A DNA stretch of 45,551 nucleotides from an uncultured Oscillospiraceae bacterium (lineage in GTDB: Bacteria > Bacillota > Clostridia > Oscillospirales > Acutalibacteraceae). The position numbers were made by a program, and so were the translations under genes. The notes below the pieces were generated by a model that saw only the letters and a program-made list of their open reading frames with translations, had not been told where the DNA came from and ran no database searches. Location of the stretch: assembly GCA_902492895.1 (NCBI GenBank), contig CABUNG010000020.1, forward strand, positions 1 through 45,551, given 5' to 3'. Below, one piece after another: positions 25,945-34,338 of this stretch (position 1 is the first letter of the stretch; each line of letters opens with the position of its first letter).

Positions 25945-28193
25945 GACTGAATCGAATAAAGAGCCAGAATACGATAAAGAAAATCGCGGCTGTGTTATGT
26001 ATCGCAGTTGAGCTGCTATGTCTGCCATCCTGTCAGCCGGCGGAAACCTCTACGGAACCGGCGGAGCAAAGCTTCAAAGGGTTTCCGGCTATTCGTGCGG
26101 ACGATACCCGGAAGACGGCGGCGGAAAATTCCGCCATGCGCATGCAGGTGGATCCAAGCGACGCTTCGGTGTATATCGAATGCCGGAACACCGGGAGGCG
26201 GTATCCGCTGGCCGTCGAGCAGGAGTCGATGCCGGAGACCTTAGACGGCGGGCAAAAAATGCTGTTGGGCTCCATGCTGCAGGTAACGGCGTGTGATGCG
26301 ATGGGCAAGGAGTTTGTGGTGAACAGCCGGGTGGGCAGCGTAAATCGGGGGACCTTTGCCATTTATGAATGCGGCGATGGCATCATCATTAACTACCGTT
26401 TTGAACGGCCGAGTGATCAGTATGAAATTCCCGTCCGGATTCGTCTGACAGCCGATGGTTTTACGATAGAGGTGCTGTACGAGGATATTCGTGAATGGGG
26501 AGAGATGCGGGTCAACCGGATCGCGGTATTACCCGCATTTGAAGCTCAGCTGTCCGGGTGCGAGGGATATATGCTGATTCCCGACGGCAGCGGTGCGCTG
26601 GTGCCGTGGGGAGCCTCGCAACGAAACACGGCCGATTATTACGGCGACGTTTACGGCCGCGATCCGGCACTGTCGCTGGTTATGCAGACCGAAGTGCGGA
26701 AGGCGGTGCGCCTGCCGGTTTTCGGCGGCAAGGCCGGAAATGCGGCATTTTTAGGAATTGTTACGGCCGGGGAGGCCGGCGCCGCCATCCATTGTTCTCC
26801 TGCCAAGCAGGAGGGGCAGTTTGGCTGCGTATATGCCAGTTTTGTTTACCGGCAGGCAGATACCTCCGTCCTAGCCGACAGGGATTGGAATTCGCGCCGG
26901 GTGACGGTATTGGCAGATCAGCCCTTTGAGGAATCGCCCTGTGTGAGGTATTGTCTGCTCCCGCCGGAAGAGGCGGATTACAGCGGCATGGCGGTGCGTT
27001 ATCGCCGTTATTTACAGGAAGAATGCGGCCTTGGACGGCATGCGGAGGAGCCTGCCGTCCTTTTGGAGATAGCCGGAGCCTATGCCCAAAAAGAGTCCGT
27101 GCTGGGTCTTACAGTCGAGCAATCGAAACCGGCCACCACCTTTCAGCAGGCCCGCGCGATCCTGGAAGAATTCGCCGAAGAAGGGATTGCCGATTTGGCG
27201 GTTATATACACGTCCGCCAACGAAAAGGGCCGTTATCGTTCCAAGGCAGGTGTTTTCCGGCCGGACGCGGTTTTAGGGGGACAGAAGGGACTGCAGACCC
27301 TGGCAACATACTGCCGGGAGGCCAACATTCCGCTGATGCCGGAAATCGATGTGTTTTCCCATTATGCCAAGAAAAGTGCCCTGTCTTTGGATCGATTCGC
27401 CAAGCGCATCAATGAGGAACCGGTAAAGGTATACCGCTATTCTCCGGCTACGAATCAGACGGAGGAGGACCTGTTCCGTTATCTGACACGCCCCTCGTAC
27501 TGGCTTGCCGATTGGCAGAACATGCTGAGGGCGTGCCGGAAAGCCGATATTTCTTCAGTGGCCGCAGCGGGCTTCGGTGATTTGCTGTATGCGGACCATA
27601 CTGGCAAGTCCCCAAAGAACCGTGATGCCATGCGCCAAGAGGTAACGTCGCTGGCTGAGGCGGTAACCGGCGAGGGTATGCGGTTGATGATCGGCGGCGG
27701 GAATGCCTATATGCTGGCCTATGCGTCCGGGGTGCGGAATGTACCGGTCAGCAGCAGCGCATTTGACCTGCAAAGCCGCTCCGTCCCCTTTTACGCCATG
27801 GTGACGCACGGGCTTCTGCCGCTTTACAGCGAATCCTTAACGGGAAAAAGCGATTTGAAGAGTTGGTGTTTGACCCTGGCTGAAACCGGTGTTATGCCGC
27901 AGTTTTTGGTCACGGGCAGCCCCTCAACGGCGTTTTTGAATACGGAGCAGAACGAAACGTACGCCTCTTATTACAAAGATGTCTTAAAGGACGTGAAGGA
28001 ATTGGCCGGATGGCTGCTTCCTATTTTGGAACAGACATGGGATCAAACGATTGTCAGGCACGAGCGGGTTGGGATGCTCAGCGTTACGGAGTATGAAAAC
28101 GGGGGAAAAACGGTCACCAACTTCGGACAGGAGGATCTTTTATACGAGAACATAGCCATACCCGCCCGCAGCAGCCAGTGGATCCCTGCATAA
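25941..28193 (+). CDS. DUF5696 lipoprotein
   Basis: A 750-residue protein with a lipoprotein leader ending at LPSC. The segment YMLIPDGSGALVPWG is the DUF5696 hallmark. The C-terminal half contains barrel-like pieces (PLMPEIDVFSHYAKKSALSLDRFAKR, VAAAGFGDLLYADH, LMIGGGNAYMLAYASGV), so a glycoside-hydrolase-like fold is plausible, with acidic candidates in PEIDVF and GDLLYADH. No activity is known to me. The family commonly lies beside YIP1 and CUT1 transporter genes in Clostridia and Paenibacillus. Start ATG 25941 overlaps the previous stop (ATGA) with AAAGGAG upstream. Confidence 0.75.
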   Translation: MRLNRIKSQNTIKKIAAVLCIAVELLCLPSCQPAETSTEPAEQSFKGFPAIRADDTRKTAAENSAMRMQVDPSDASVYIECRNTGRRYPLAVEQESMPETLDGGQKMLLGSMLQVTACDAMGKEFVVNSRVGSVNRGTFAIYECGDGIIINYRFERPSDQYEIPVRIRLTADGFTIEVLYEDIREWGEMRVNRIAVLPAFEAQLSGCEGYMLIPDGSGALVPWGASQRNTADYYGDVYGRDPALSLVMQTEVRKAVRLPVFGGKAGNAAFLGIVTAGEAGAAIHCSPAKQEGQFGCVYASFVYRQADTSVLADRDWNSRRVTVLADQPFEESPCVRYCLLPPEEADYSGMAVRYRRYLQEECGLGRHAEEPAVLLEIAGAYAQKESVLGLTVEQSKPATTFQQARAILEEFAEEGIADLAVIYTSANEKGRYRSKAGVFRPDAVLGGQKGLQTLATYCREANIPLMPEIDVFSHYAKKSALSLDRFAKRINEEPVKVYRYSPATNQTEEDLFRYLTRPSYWLADWQNMLRACRKADISSVAAAGFGDLLYADHTGKSPKNRDAMRQEVTSLAEAVTGEGMRLMIGGGNAYMLAYASGVRNVPVSSSAFDLQSRSVPFYAMVTHGLLPLYSESLTGKSDLKSWCLTLAETGVMPQFLVTGSPSTAFLNTEQNETYASYYKDVLKDVKELAGWLLPILEQTWDQTIVRHERVGMLSVTEYENGGKTVTNFGQEDLLYENIAIPARSSQWIPA

Positions 28194-28220
28194 TCGATCA
28201 TATCGGAAAGGGTGAAGAGA

Positions 28221-31200
28221 GTGGAATACAGCAAGCGAAAGCGGTTGATCGTCATGGAGGCGCTGATTCTTTGCCTCTGCGTCGTTTTAGGCGGCGTGAC
28301 GGCCATTTTGGTATACGTTTTTTCATCTGACGCATCAACACCAGCCGAAAGCGAAGGAGGAAGTTCGAAGCCCATGACCGATCTGCAGAAATCCGTTCTG
28401 ATGAATTGGACGGTCAGCGATTCCCGGAACATGGATACCAAGCGCGCCTCCTCCACGGATGGAAAGATGGGTCCGTTTTATGCGGAGCTGAGCGATCAGG
28501 TGGAGAAAACGGTTTTCCCAGCCGGGCAAATACGATTTATTGAGCTGGAGGATTTCCTGAATACCGGCCATTTGACCGGAAAGTGGGGTGTGAATACCAA
28601 TTCGCAGTATTCCGGAGGCTCCGCGCTGCAACTGATTTCTAAAGAGGGCAGCAACGGGAGCCTGACACTCTCGTTTTCGGGAACCGGTATTGCTGTTTAC
28701 GGAGTCTGCGGCAGCACCAGCTCCCAGCTTAGCTGGTCATTGGACAACGGCGTGCAGAGCGGGACGGAGAATCTGTTTTATAGCGACGGATACCGCTATC
28801 AGGATCGCCTGATTGCGATTTCCGGTCTGGAGCCGGGGACGCATACCTTGGTGATTTCTGATGTTGCGAAAGGATATCAAAAAAACAATCCCTGGGAAAC
28901 CGAATTTAAAATTGTGCTGGATTTTGCGGTGGTAGAAAACGGCGGAATCCTTTCGAAAGAACTGGATAAAAAGAGGTCCTCCAAAGCCGTGCCGACCGAC
29001 GGCGGGCTTCGGTTGGAAAAAGGCGGAAGCGTCACCGGCGTGTTTATGGGGGATAACGTCACCCTGAACGCAAAAGGAAACGGCCGGTTGAAAATCCGGG
29101 TGGATGCGAAGTCGGAGGAGGCAGAGGTACCGGCAGAGATGTCGGCCGTCTACCAGAGGACGGGGATGTCCCGCGGAGACAAGGATCTTAAAAGGATGCA
29201 TACCTATACCGTGGAATGCTTAGAAGGGTATGTGATCCTGGGAGACATGGAGGCGGAGTCCTATCAGTATGCCAAGGATACATTTGTAGAGCTGACTTTG
29301 GACGGGGAGAAAGCAGGCTGCCGTGCGGGGGTAGTGCTGCTGGACAGCTATGCTTTCCGGGATACCAGCTTGCATTTGGAGGCCTACGATAAAGATGGGA
29401 ACAAGCTGGCCGATGGCAAGGATTGGTTTTTAAATATCGGCGAAGCCGGAAAGGCAACCAGACTGCGGGTGACGTTTGAAACGGATGCGTTTTGCCGGGC
29501 ACCGTATATTGAGACCCTGTACGTTGTGAGCGCGTCGGAGACGGCGGAGGCGCCTTCGGAACGGTACATAGGCTTTGAACCCGGCACGATCATAGAGGCG
29601 GAGCAAACCAATCGGAATGGAGTGGGGAATTTTGCATGGTTTCCCCGGCCGGGACAGTTCCCGGTGGACGAATGGAGCCGCGTGAACAAAATCGACATCT
29701 TTATCAACGCGGCGGTTATGCGGGATGCCGGAAAAGCCTTTATGCTCAGCATGCGGCACGGCTTCGGCGATTATACCCGTCCAACCTGGCTGCTGAAGGA
29801 CGGCGATTGGGCACCGCTCGTCTATCCGGACATTTACACGCAGGAGGAGCTGGAGGCTCTCAAGACATTGGGAGGGCCTTACTTCATCGGTCTGCTGATG
29901 GAAGAAATGGATACCACCCTCCTCCCGGGAGGTCTGGGCAGCCAATCCCGGAATGAAATTCCGGATTTGTATGACTTTACGACGCGGTCCGGCGGGCGCG
30001 CTGCCGTTGAAAAAGAATTGAAAAAATATGTTGACCGCTATCACAGCTACGGCCTTCCCGCGATCGTGAATTATGCCACCATGTTCCAGCATTCCGGCTA
30101 TCGAGCCGGCGCCGACCTGGTGATCGGGGAGTTCGGGGCCCAGCATGTATCCTACGGTGTTCAGCTGGCCATGCTCCGCGGGGCCTCGCGGCAGTTTGAT
30201 AAGGATTTCGGTGTATGGATTTCCCTGTGGCACAATGTGCAGCTGCCTGTGCCGGAACAGAGTCCGGCGGCGGGCAAGCACCCCGGCATGTCTGAGCAGA
30301 CCGGCCATTCCGCCAACAGGCTCCGCCAGACGATGCTGCTGTCCTATCTGTCTGGCGCCCAGATCGTGACAACGGAGGATACGGTACCGATGTTCGTGGG
30401 GGACAGCATGGGCGATTGGGATTTGTCCGAATGGGGAAATGTCGTTAAGGAGGTGGAGAGCAAGAAGGACACGCTGGATGCGTATTCTCCGGATGTTCGT
30501 ACGGCTCTGATGTTGGACAAGGACGCGGGCTGGACCCCTGGCTCGCTGTGGGGCGGGTGGCCTACCTGGACCAGCGAACCCTTTGATAATGGAAGCCAGT
30601 ATGGACATATCTGGGGCAAGCTGAAGGCGGAAACGCCGGAACTCCAGGAAATGGCTGTCTTCAATATGCTGTATCCCGGCTCGTCCGACAGTGGGATCAT
30701 GCTGTATGAAGGAACGTATACCGATACGCCTTACGGCCCGGTTAATGTTGTGCAAAGCGACATTTCGCTGGACGCGCTTTGTGCGTATGACCGTGTAATC
30801 GTGAGCGGCTATTTTAACCCCACGCAGAAGGAATTCGGGGTTTTGAAGCAATATGTGCAGCAGGGCGGACATCTGCTGATCAATGCCGAACAGGCGTCGA
30901 CCTACTGGAGGGATAGCGAATTTTGGGGCGGCACGGTATCTTCCGCCACAACAACGGTATCGGGTGCGACGATGAATGGGACGTCGTATACCGTTTCCAC
31001 TGATATTCACGGTTACTCGGGAACGGCTTCGGCCTTGATTATGACCTCTTCCGGCCCGTTGGCTGTAGAAAATGCCGTGGGCAGCGGGAGCGTGGTTTTG
31101 ACCTTGACGGATCAATACGATTTGGCGGCGGCGCAGCAGCCGGAACTGCTGCCTTATTATGGGGATTTGCTTCGGTATATGATCGGAAAAGGAGGCGCTT

Positions 31201-31445
31201 ATGAGACCGGTGCCGTTTATGCGAAGGGGCTGCAGTATCTGCATCTGAAAAAGGAAGGGAAACCGGCACTGTTCCTGACCAATAACAGCAAAACGCCGAT
31301 TACGGTTACCGTCAAAGCGAACGGGACCGTGGAGGCTGCGGTCGATACCCTGACCGGTCATACGTATTCGGGACGGGCGGCGCAATCGCAGACGGTGTTT
31401 ACCATTGCGCTGGATGCCTATCAAAATGTTTTGTTGGATTTCTAG
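28221..31445 (+). CDS. Large membrane-anchored hydrolase-like protein
   Basis: A 1074-residue protein with a basic start (EYSKRKR) and one N-terminal transmembrane helix, leaving the rest outside. A beta-rich module at about 85-235 looks like a carbohydrate-binding domain (FIELEDFLNTGHLTGKW, GLEPGTHTLVISDV). Middle segments look like a TIM barrel (FMLSMRHGFGDYTRP, YFIGLLMEEMDTTLL, DLVIGEFGAQHVSYG, FGVWISLWHNVQLP, QIVTTEDTVPMF), then a glutamine-amidotransferase-like tail segment (YDRVIVSGYFNPTQ, YVQQGGHLLINAE) as found at the end of several glycosidase families. Glu residues in LLMEEMD and IGEFG are catalytic candidates, by inference. GTG 28221 has AAAGGG eight bases upstream; GTG 28212 is less well placed. 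Confidence 0.6.
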   Translation: MEYSKRKRLIVMEALILCLCVVLGGVTAILVYVFSSDASTPAESEGGSSKPMTDLQKSVLMNWTVSDSRNMDTKRASSTDGKMGPFYAELSDQVEKTVFPAGQIRFIELEDFLNTGHLTGKWGVNTNSQYSGGSALQLISKEGSNGSLTLSFSGTGIAVYGVCGSTSSQLSWSLDNGVQSGTENLFYSDGYRYQDRLIAISGLEPGTHTLVISDVAKGYQKNNPWETEFKIVLDFAVVENGGILSKELDKKRSSKAVPTDGGLRLEKGGSVTGVFMGDNVTLNAKGNGRLKIRVDAKSEEAEVPAEMSAVYQRTGMSRGDKDLKRMHTYTVECLEGYVILGDMEAESYQYAKDTFVELTLDGEKAGCRAGVVLLDSYAFRDTSLHLEAYDKDGNKLADGKDWFLNIGEAGKATRLRVTFETDAFCRAPYIETLYVVSASETAEAPSERYIGFEPGTIIEAEQTNRNGVGNFAWFPRPGQFPVDEWSRVNKIDIFINAAVMRDAGKAFMLSMRHGFGDYTRPTWLLKDGDWAPLVYPDIYTQEELEALKTLGGPYFIGLLMEEMDTTLLPGGLGSQSRNEIPDLYDFTTRSGGRAAVEKELKKYVDRYHSYGLPAIVNYATMFQHSGYRAGADLVIGEFGAQHVSYGVQLAMLRGASRQFDKDFGVWISLWHNVQLPVPEQSPAAGKHPGMSEQTGHSANRLRQTMLLSYLSGAQIVTTEDTVPMFVGDSMGDWDLSEWGNVVKEVESKKDTLDAYSPDVRTALMLDKDAGWTPGSLWGGWPTWTSEPFDNGSQYGHIWGKLKAETPELQEMAVFNMLYPGSSDSGIMLYEGTYTDTPYGPVNVVQSDISLDALCAYDRVIVSGYFNPTQKEFGVLKQYVQQGGHLLINAEQASTYWRDSEFWGGTVSSATTTVSGATMNGTSYTVSTDIHGYSGTASALIMTSSGPLAVENAVGSGSVVLTLTDQYDLAAAQQPELLPYYGDLLRYMIGKGGAYETGAVYAKGLQYLHLKKEGKPALFLTNNSKTPITVTVKANGTVEAAVDTLTGHTYSGRAAQSQTVFTIALDAYQNVLLDF

Positions 31446-31463
31446 AAGAGAAGGGGGATTATT

Positions 31464-32384
31464 GTGAAAAAAGCAATCAAAATACTGGCGTTCCTGGCCG
31501 TGGCGGGGATCATCCAATCCGGAGGCGTCCTTTTTTCTTCGGCGGAGGACGCGGACAAAATCATCGATGATTTTGAAGGGTATTCCATCGGCAGCTTGGC
31601 GGATGACAGCCTACTGCGGACCCCGGAGATTCGGGCCGAGTTTGTTCCGTCGGTGACAGGAAAGGGGGAGACCAGCTTAAAATTCACGACGGATGACGTG
31701 CAGAGCTGGGCAACTGTCGGTATTCGGCCGAAGGAATGGAATTGGACGGGATATGCCGCCGTACAATGTTATATTGAAGGGATTACGGCCGAGGGAGACA
31801 AAGGTTTTGCCATCAAACCCTCATTTGAGGAGGGCGGCCCCGAATGGGAGTGGTATTTACTGTCGCAGATGTCGCCCGTCTACTATAAAGCGGCCGGGGA
31901 GTCGGAATGGACGGAAACGATGGTGGGAGAGGGATATACCATATGGCTCCCCGATAATTTCAAAGGATATATTCAAATCCCTCTGGAAAATTTCGTGTGG
32001 GTATCCGGGAAGGGCGATTATACCTGTAATTTGGAGAATGTCTACAGTTTCTGCTTGGAAATGGGACCGATCGGCCCGAATTATCCGTTTTACATCGACG
32101 ATCTTACGCTGGTAAAAGACGTGGCCAAGCCGGCCCCGACCACCACAAATTCGGATCCGGATACGACGACTGCCTCCAAAGACTCGGAAACCAGCGAAGG
32201 GAATGCAACGGTATCGGAGCTTTCGGAGATCGACAAGTCGTCTCCGACGGACAGTAGCGGTCAGCCGCAAGAGAAGGGCCCGTCTCCGTTAATTATTGTG
32301 ATTCTGGCGGTTGTGGTAATTGGCGCCGCCGTGGGGGCCGTACTGTTGGCCCGCCACTTAATCGCTCAAAAGAAAGAGAAGTGA
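31464..32384 (+). CDS. Membrane-anchored binding protein sharing the esterase's repeated module
   Basis: A 306-residue protein: signal peptide (residues 1-26), one beta-sandwich module (about 30-215), a Ser/Thr/Pro-rich stalk with acidic residues, and a C-terminal transmembrane helix with basic tail (RHLIAQKKEK). The module repeats the pattern of the three modules in the SGNH esterase: IDDFEGY.IGSLADDS start, W....VQCYIEG middle and WLPDNFKGYIQIPLENFVW end. It probably binds the target glycan at the membrane. The start GTG 31464 follows GAAGGGGG. The gene overlaps the next one by four bases. Confidence 0.75.
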   Translation: MKKAIKILAFLAVAGIIQSGGVLFSSAEDADKIIDDFEGYSIGSLADDSLLRTPEIRAEFVPSVTGKGETSLKFTTDDVQSWATVGIRPKEWNWTGYAAVQCYIEGITAEGDKGFAIKPSFEEGGPEWEWYLLSQMSPVYYKAAGESEWTETMVGEGYTIWLPDNFKGYIQIPLENFVWVSGKGDYTCNLENVYSFCLEMGPIGPNYPFYIDDLTLVKDVAKPAPTTTNSDPDTTTASKDSETSEGNATVSELSEIDKSSPTDSSGQPQEKGPSPLIIVILAVVVIGAAVGAVLLARHLIAQKKEK

Positions 32385-33376
32385 ACGGCGTGATCCCTCG
32401 TGTCCTCCTTGATACGGATATAGGCGGCGACTGCGACGATGCCGGAGCGCTGGCTTTATTGAACATTCTTGCTTTACAAGGCGAGATCGAGGTGCTGTCC
32501 GTCACCAGCACCACTTCCAGGCAATGGGCCCCGGCTTGCATCAAAGCAATCAACCGTTATTACGGTGCTGCCGAGATTCCGATCGGAATGCTGAAAACGC
32601 CGGGCTTTATGGACGGACCGGGTGAGGATGTTTATGCTGAGAAGACAGCGCGCCGTTTCGGCTATACAAAGCCGCTCCCTGCTGTGGAAGACGCTGTCCG
32701 GCTGATGCGGCGGACTCTGGCCGGCCTATCCGGAAAGGCCTTCATTGCCGCGATCGGCCCCTTGCGCAATCTCAGCCAATTATTGGATTCACCGCCGGAT
32801 GATTTGAGTCTGCTTTCCGGATTGGAACTGATTCAGGAAAAAGTTGATAGGGTATCAATCATGGGCGGGACGCTGAATCCTCCGCCGTCGGCGGAGGCGT
32901 TTGTCGAGCGGGAATTCAACATCGTGGGCGATGTGCCGTCGGCGCGGAACTTTATCCACCGCTGTCCGGTTCCTCTTGTCTTCATTGACCTATATTTGGG
33001 TGAAAATGTCAAAACAGGAGGCAGATTGACAGCGTCCGGCGATATGGAGCACCCTATTGCTTTTGCCTACACCGCTCACGGTAGCCTTTCTCGTTCCAGT
33101 TGGGATCTGATTACCGTGTTGTATACCGTCCGAGGCTTATGCGGCTGCTGGTCAGCCAGCGAACCTGGGATGGTCAACGTCACGGAAGACGGGCGCACTT
33201 TGTTTGTCCCAGATCCACAGGGACGGCACATATTTTTAAAGGAGCGGTTGCCGCCCGACCAAGTGGCCGAGCAAATTGATTCGCTTCTGGATTTTCGGCC
33301 CGGTCCTTTTGTTCCCTGTGGCGCGGGAGCCGCGGCAAGATCCTATCGAACGGGGCAAAAAGGATTGGCATGGTAA
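32381..33376 (+). CDS. Inosine-uridine-type nucleoside hydrolase homolog
   Basis: A 331-residue protein with the N-terminal calcium-binding DTDIGGDCDDAGAL motif and SIMGGT, both typical of the IUNH fold. The second family motif normally has a catalytic His-Asp (HDP(L)A); here it reads SSWDLITVLYTVRG, so the Asp is kept and the His replaced. EFNIVGDVPSA stands where NIxxDPxAA is usual. Ribonucleoside cleavage may therefore be altered, and another N- or O-glycoside is possible. It is probably cytoplasmic. GTG 32381 overlaps the previous TGA; GTG 32390 is an alternative. Last gene of the operon. Confidence 0.75.
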   Translation: MNGVIPRVLLDTDIGGDCDDAGALALLNILALQGEIEVLSVTSTTSRQWAPACIKAINRYYGAAEIPIGMLKTPGFMDGPGEDVYAEKTARRFGYTKPLPAVEDAVRLMRRTLAGLSGKAFIAAIGPLRNLSQLLDSPPDDLSLLSGLELIQEKVDRVSIMGGTLNPPPSAEAFVEREFNIVGDVPSARNFIHRCPVPLVFIDLYLGENVKTGGRLTASGDMEHPIAFAYTAHGSLSRSSWDLITVLYTVRGLCGCWSASEPGMVNVTEDGRTLFVPDPQGRHIFLKERLPPDQVAEQIDSLLDFRPGPFVPCGAGAAARSYRTGQKGLAW

Positions 33377-33440
33377 AAAAGAAAAGGATAGGTCTGACAT
33401 CGGGTTCTCGGCATTCACATGACCGAGGTTTTCGATGATG

Positions 33441-33846
33441 TACAAGGATTTCATGAGAAAAAGGGCATAGCACAAAGCATAAGCCGTCATCCTCCGGGGT
33501 GGCGGCTTTATAGTTGCAAACAGTGCGTTATGAATCCGATCGTTCCCGCTGTATGCGGAGATTTCAGAGGGCCTAAAAGGAGCCCCTGCCCATTTAGGGA
33601 ATACTTTTCGCGTGTAGGAATACGCACGGTTTTCGTGCAGCAGCCCGAAACATTATGAGGCCGGGGTATAGGAGATAGGGGAGACCCTAAAAAGCCGATG
33701 CCGAAAGGTAGCCCCCGGGGGGAGCGGGTTTCCGGATACCACGATACCCCACACAGACGGGAAAAGTTTTAGAAATGAAAGTCTCACCTACTGTCAAACA
33801 GAGCGGGCAGCCGTCCAATGTGGATAGGCTGCCCGCTTGTTTCGCG
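33441..33846 (+). repeat. 0.4-kb direct repeat, right copy
   Basis: Same unit and direction as 8904-9312. It lies 65 bases after the nucleoside-hydrolase-like gene and includes the tail of the coiled-coil gene (MRKRA-like codons, here out of context), the terminator stem at 33481-33508 and the second hairpin at 33802-33837. Similarity ends at about 33846. Confidence 0.85.
33481..33508 (+). terminator. Probable terminator of the glycan operon (repeat copy)
   Basis: Stem aagccgtcatcc / gggtggcggctt with a TCCG loop. The T tract is shorter than in the left copy (tttatag), so termination may be partial. It is the first hairpin after the last operon gene. Confidence 0.5.
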
Positions 33847-33882
33847 GTTCGCTCACGCTTCATTCCCCAAACTGGAGTCTAG
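33775..33882 (+). CDS. Possible 35-residue small protein (right repeat counterpart)
   Basis: Begins MKVSPTVKQSGQPS as in the left copy, then follows VDRLPACFAV in frame with a one-codon gap relative to it. After the repeat edge it diverges. The coding status is doubtful. Confidence 0.2.
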   Translation: MKVSPTVKQSGQPSNVDRLPACFAVRSRFIPQTGV

Positions 33883-34055
33883 CAAGGCCGTCTATTTTTT
33901 TCGGCCGCCCGCTCCACGGATGATACGCCGCTTTCCCAGTAGGCGGTTTAGGCCGGTCCAGGCGTACCCGGCTCGTATCTCGTCAATGAAGGGCCGCAGC
34001 AGCTTGACACAAGGACTCCGGCGCAGCGCCCTGCCCAAAGGTTAGCCTTTACAGC

Positions 34056-34218
34056 CAGCGCACGAACGCAACATTGTTGATCCGGCAAGGGGCAGACGTG
34101 CGCACGGTGTTCGGATGACTTGGACATAGCCAAACCGGCACTACCCTAAATATATATGCCGAGTTCCTTCAGCGCGGATAAGGTTGCGTTGGAATCCATC
34201 GCCGATGGCCCTTTTGCG
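34056..34218 (+). pseudogene. Tyrosine integrase C-terminal relic
   Basis: Reading from 34056 gives QRTNATLLIRQGADVRTVFG, then a stop (TGA 34116-34118, where CGA/Arg would be expected), then LGHSQTGTTLNIYAEF, the tyrosine box with its nucleophile Tyr. A one-base slip after that restores the expected end SADKVALESIADGPFAE and a stop at about 34216-34218. The upstream catalytic part (Arg and first His-x-x-Arg) is not recognisable. The relic points toward the right att core, the usual place for an island integrase. At least two inactivating changes are visible. Confidence 0.75.
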
Positions 34219-34238
34219 GAATAAAGCGTGGGGCTGAA

Positions 34239-34260
34239 TTTTGGTCGTTATTTAGTCGTT
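34239..34260 (+). repeat. Right copy of island-end motif (possible integrase arm site)
   Basis: ttttggtcgttattt followed by agtcgtt, lying between the integrase relic and the right att core. It matches 7615-7637 except for a short change near its end. Confidence 0.4.
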
Positions 34261-34338
34261 ATGGAATGAAAAGAAAAAACCACATAAAACCTAGAGTTTT
34301 ACGCGGTTTCTTAAAGATATAAAAGGAATTTAATCGCT

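Noticed and set aside
29430..31517. A 695-codon minus-strand frame
   Set aside because: It lies wholly under the 1074-residue hydrolase-like gene, has no recognisable domain and is compositionally odd.
33419..33658. A plus-strand frame across the right repeat
   Set aside because: Not kept in the left copy, and it runs through the terminator hairpin.
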